Shown here piece by piece: positions 5,123-5,417 of a DNA stretch of 5,417 nt. Position numbers and translations under genes: made by a program. Position 1 is the first letter of the stretch. Each line of letters starts with the position of its first letter. Under the pieces are notes generated by a model. The model saw only the letters and a list, made by a program, of their open reading frames with translations, ran no database searches and had not been told where the DNA came from. The DNA is from Bacteroidales bacterium (GTDB lineage Bacteria > Bacteroidota > Bacteroidia > Bacteroidales > UBA932): NCBI GenBank assembly GCA_017548805.1, contig JAFYZE010000112.1, positions 1 to 5,417 on the forward strand. Direction: 5' to 3'.

Positions 5123-5417
5123 ATGATTACACACGACCTTCGCGTCATCGCGGATGCCATTCTCGACAAGAAAGGGCAGAACGTTGTTTCCCTTGACCTC
5201 AGACCCGTCGGTTCCTCCATCGCCGACTATTTCGTGATCTGTGACGGAGGCTCCACCACCAATGTCGGAGCCATCGCCGACAACATCATGAAGATGGCCC
5301 GCGAGGAGCTCGGCATGAAGCCGCTGCGCACCCAGGGCCTGGAGAACGACTTCTGGATCATTCTCGATTACGGGCATATCGTCGTGCACGTCTTCCTGAC
5401 CCAGTACCGCGAGTTCT
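5123..5417 (+). CDS. rsfS: Ribosomal silencing factor RsfS (Iojap family), 3'-partial
   Basis: RsfS binds ribosomal protein uL14 on the 50S subunit and blocks joining to the 30S subunit, lowering translation during starvation. The first 98 residues are visible and the reading frame runs off the right edge. Family patterns are clear: DKKGQNVVSLDLRPVGSSIADYFVICDGGS (about residues 16-45), then the helix with NVGAIADNI, then LRTQGLENDFWIILDYGHIVVHVF and a final QYREF. These cover nearly the whole single domain; only about 15-25 residues should be missing, by the usual family length. The ATG at 5123 is the only sensible start, lies about 26 nt after the predicted transcription start, and has no Shine-Dalgarno sequence. 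The gene is divergent from birA. In Bacteroidales it is often followed by ftsH, but that lies outside the window. Confidence 0.93.
   Translation, partial: MITHDLRVIADAILDKKGQNVVSLDLRPVGSSIADYFVICDGGSTTNVGAIADNIMKMAREELGMKPLRTQGLENDFWIILDYGHIVVHVFLTQYREF

Noticed and set aside
5036..5389. Open frame on the - strand opposite rsfS
   Set aside because: It is antisense to the well-conserved RsfS domain and overlaps the divergent promoter region.
1..5417. Mobile element, CRISPR array, tRNA or defence genes
   Set aside because: No direct-repeat arrays, transposase or integrase motifs, tRNA cloverleaf, or defence-protein families were seen in any part of the window.

Overview
The window is ordinary chromosomal DNA from a member of the Bacteroidota, most likely a Bacteroidales with GC-rich coding sequence. 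Three things support this. The protein sequences have a Bacteroidales character (amidase, DnaA, monofunctional biotin ligase, RsfS). None of the five visible start codons has a convincing Shine-Dalgarno sequence. The one clear promoter region carries two matches to the Bacteroidota -7 element TAnnTTTG. Codons are rich in third-position G/C while the gaps between genes are strongly AT-rich. No species can be named from this sequence alone.

Layout. Positions 1-722 (+) hold the 3' part of a cell-wall N-acetylmuramoyl-L-alanine amidase with a C-terminal SPOR-like domain; its start lies left of the window. Positions 723-946 are a 224-base AT-rich gap with several inverted repeats, including two that exclude each other, leading into dnaA (947-2374, +). 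Then pepD, a cytosolic M20-family dipeptidase (2384-3808), and rpe, ribulose-phosphate 3-epimerase (3810-4466), follow on the same strand with gaps of 9 bases and 1 base, so the three genes look like one operon. A strong intrinsic terminator at 4495-4526 ends that operon. It lies inside the 3' end of the convergent gene birA (4450-5067, -), which overlaps rpe tail to tail by 17 bases. A 55-base gap separates birA from the divergent rsfS (5123 to beyond 5417, +). It holds two back-to-back -7 elements, one for each gene.

How the genes relate. All are housekeeping genes: peptidoglycan splitting, replication initiation, dipeptide breakdown, pentose phosphate interconversion, protein biotinylation and ribosome silencing. 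The dnaA-pepD-rpe arrangement would couple replication-initiator expression to two metabolic enzymes. dnaA here is not followed by dnaN/recF/gyrB, and I see no DnaA-box cluster marking an origin.

I found no mobile element, CRISPR array, tRNA, rRNA or defence system, and no evidence of a new biological system. The points most worth a second look are the compact interlocked birA/rsfS promoter, the terminator embedded in birA, the apparent absence of the BirA C-terminal domain, and the alternative hairpins upstream of dnaA.
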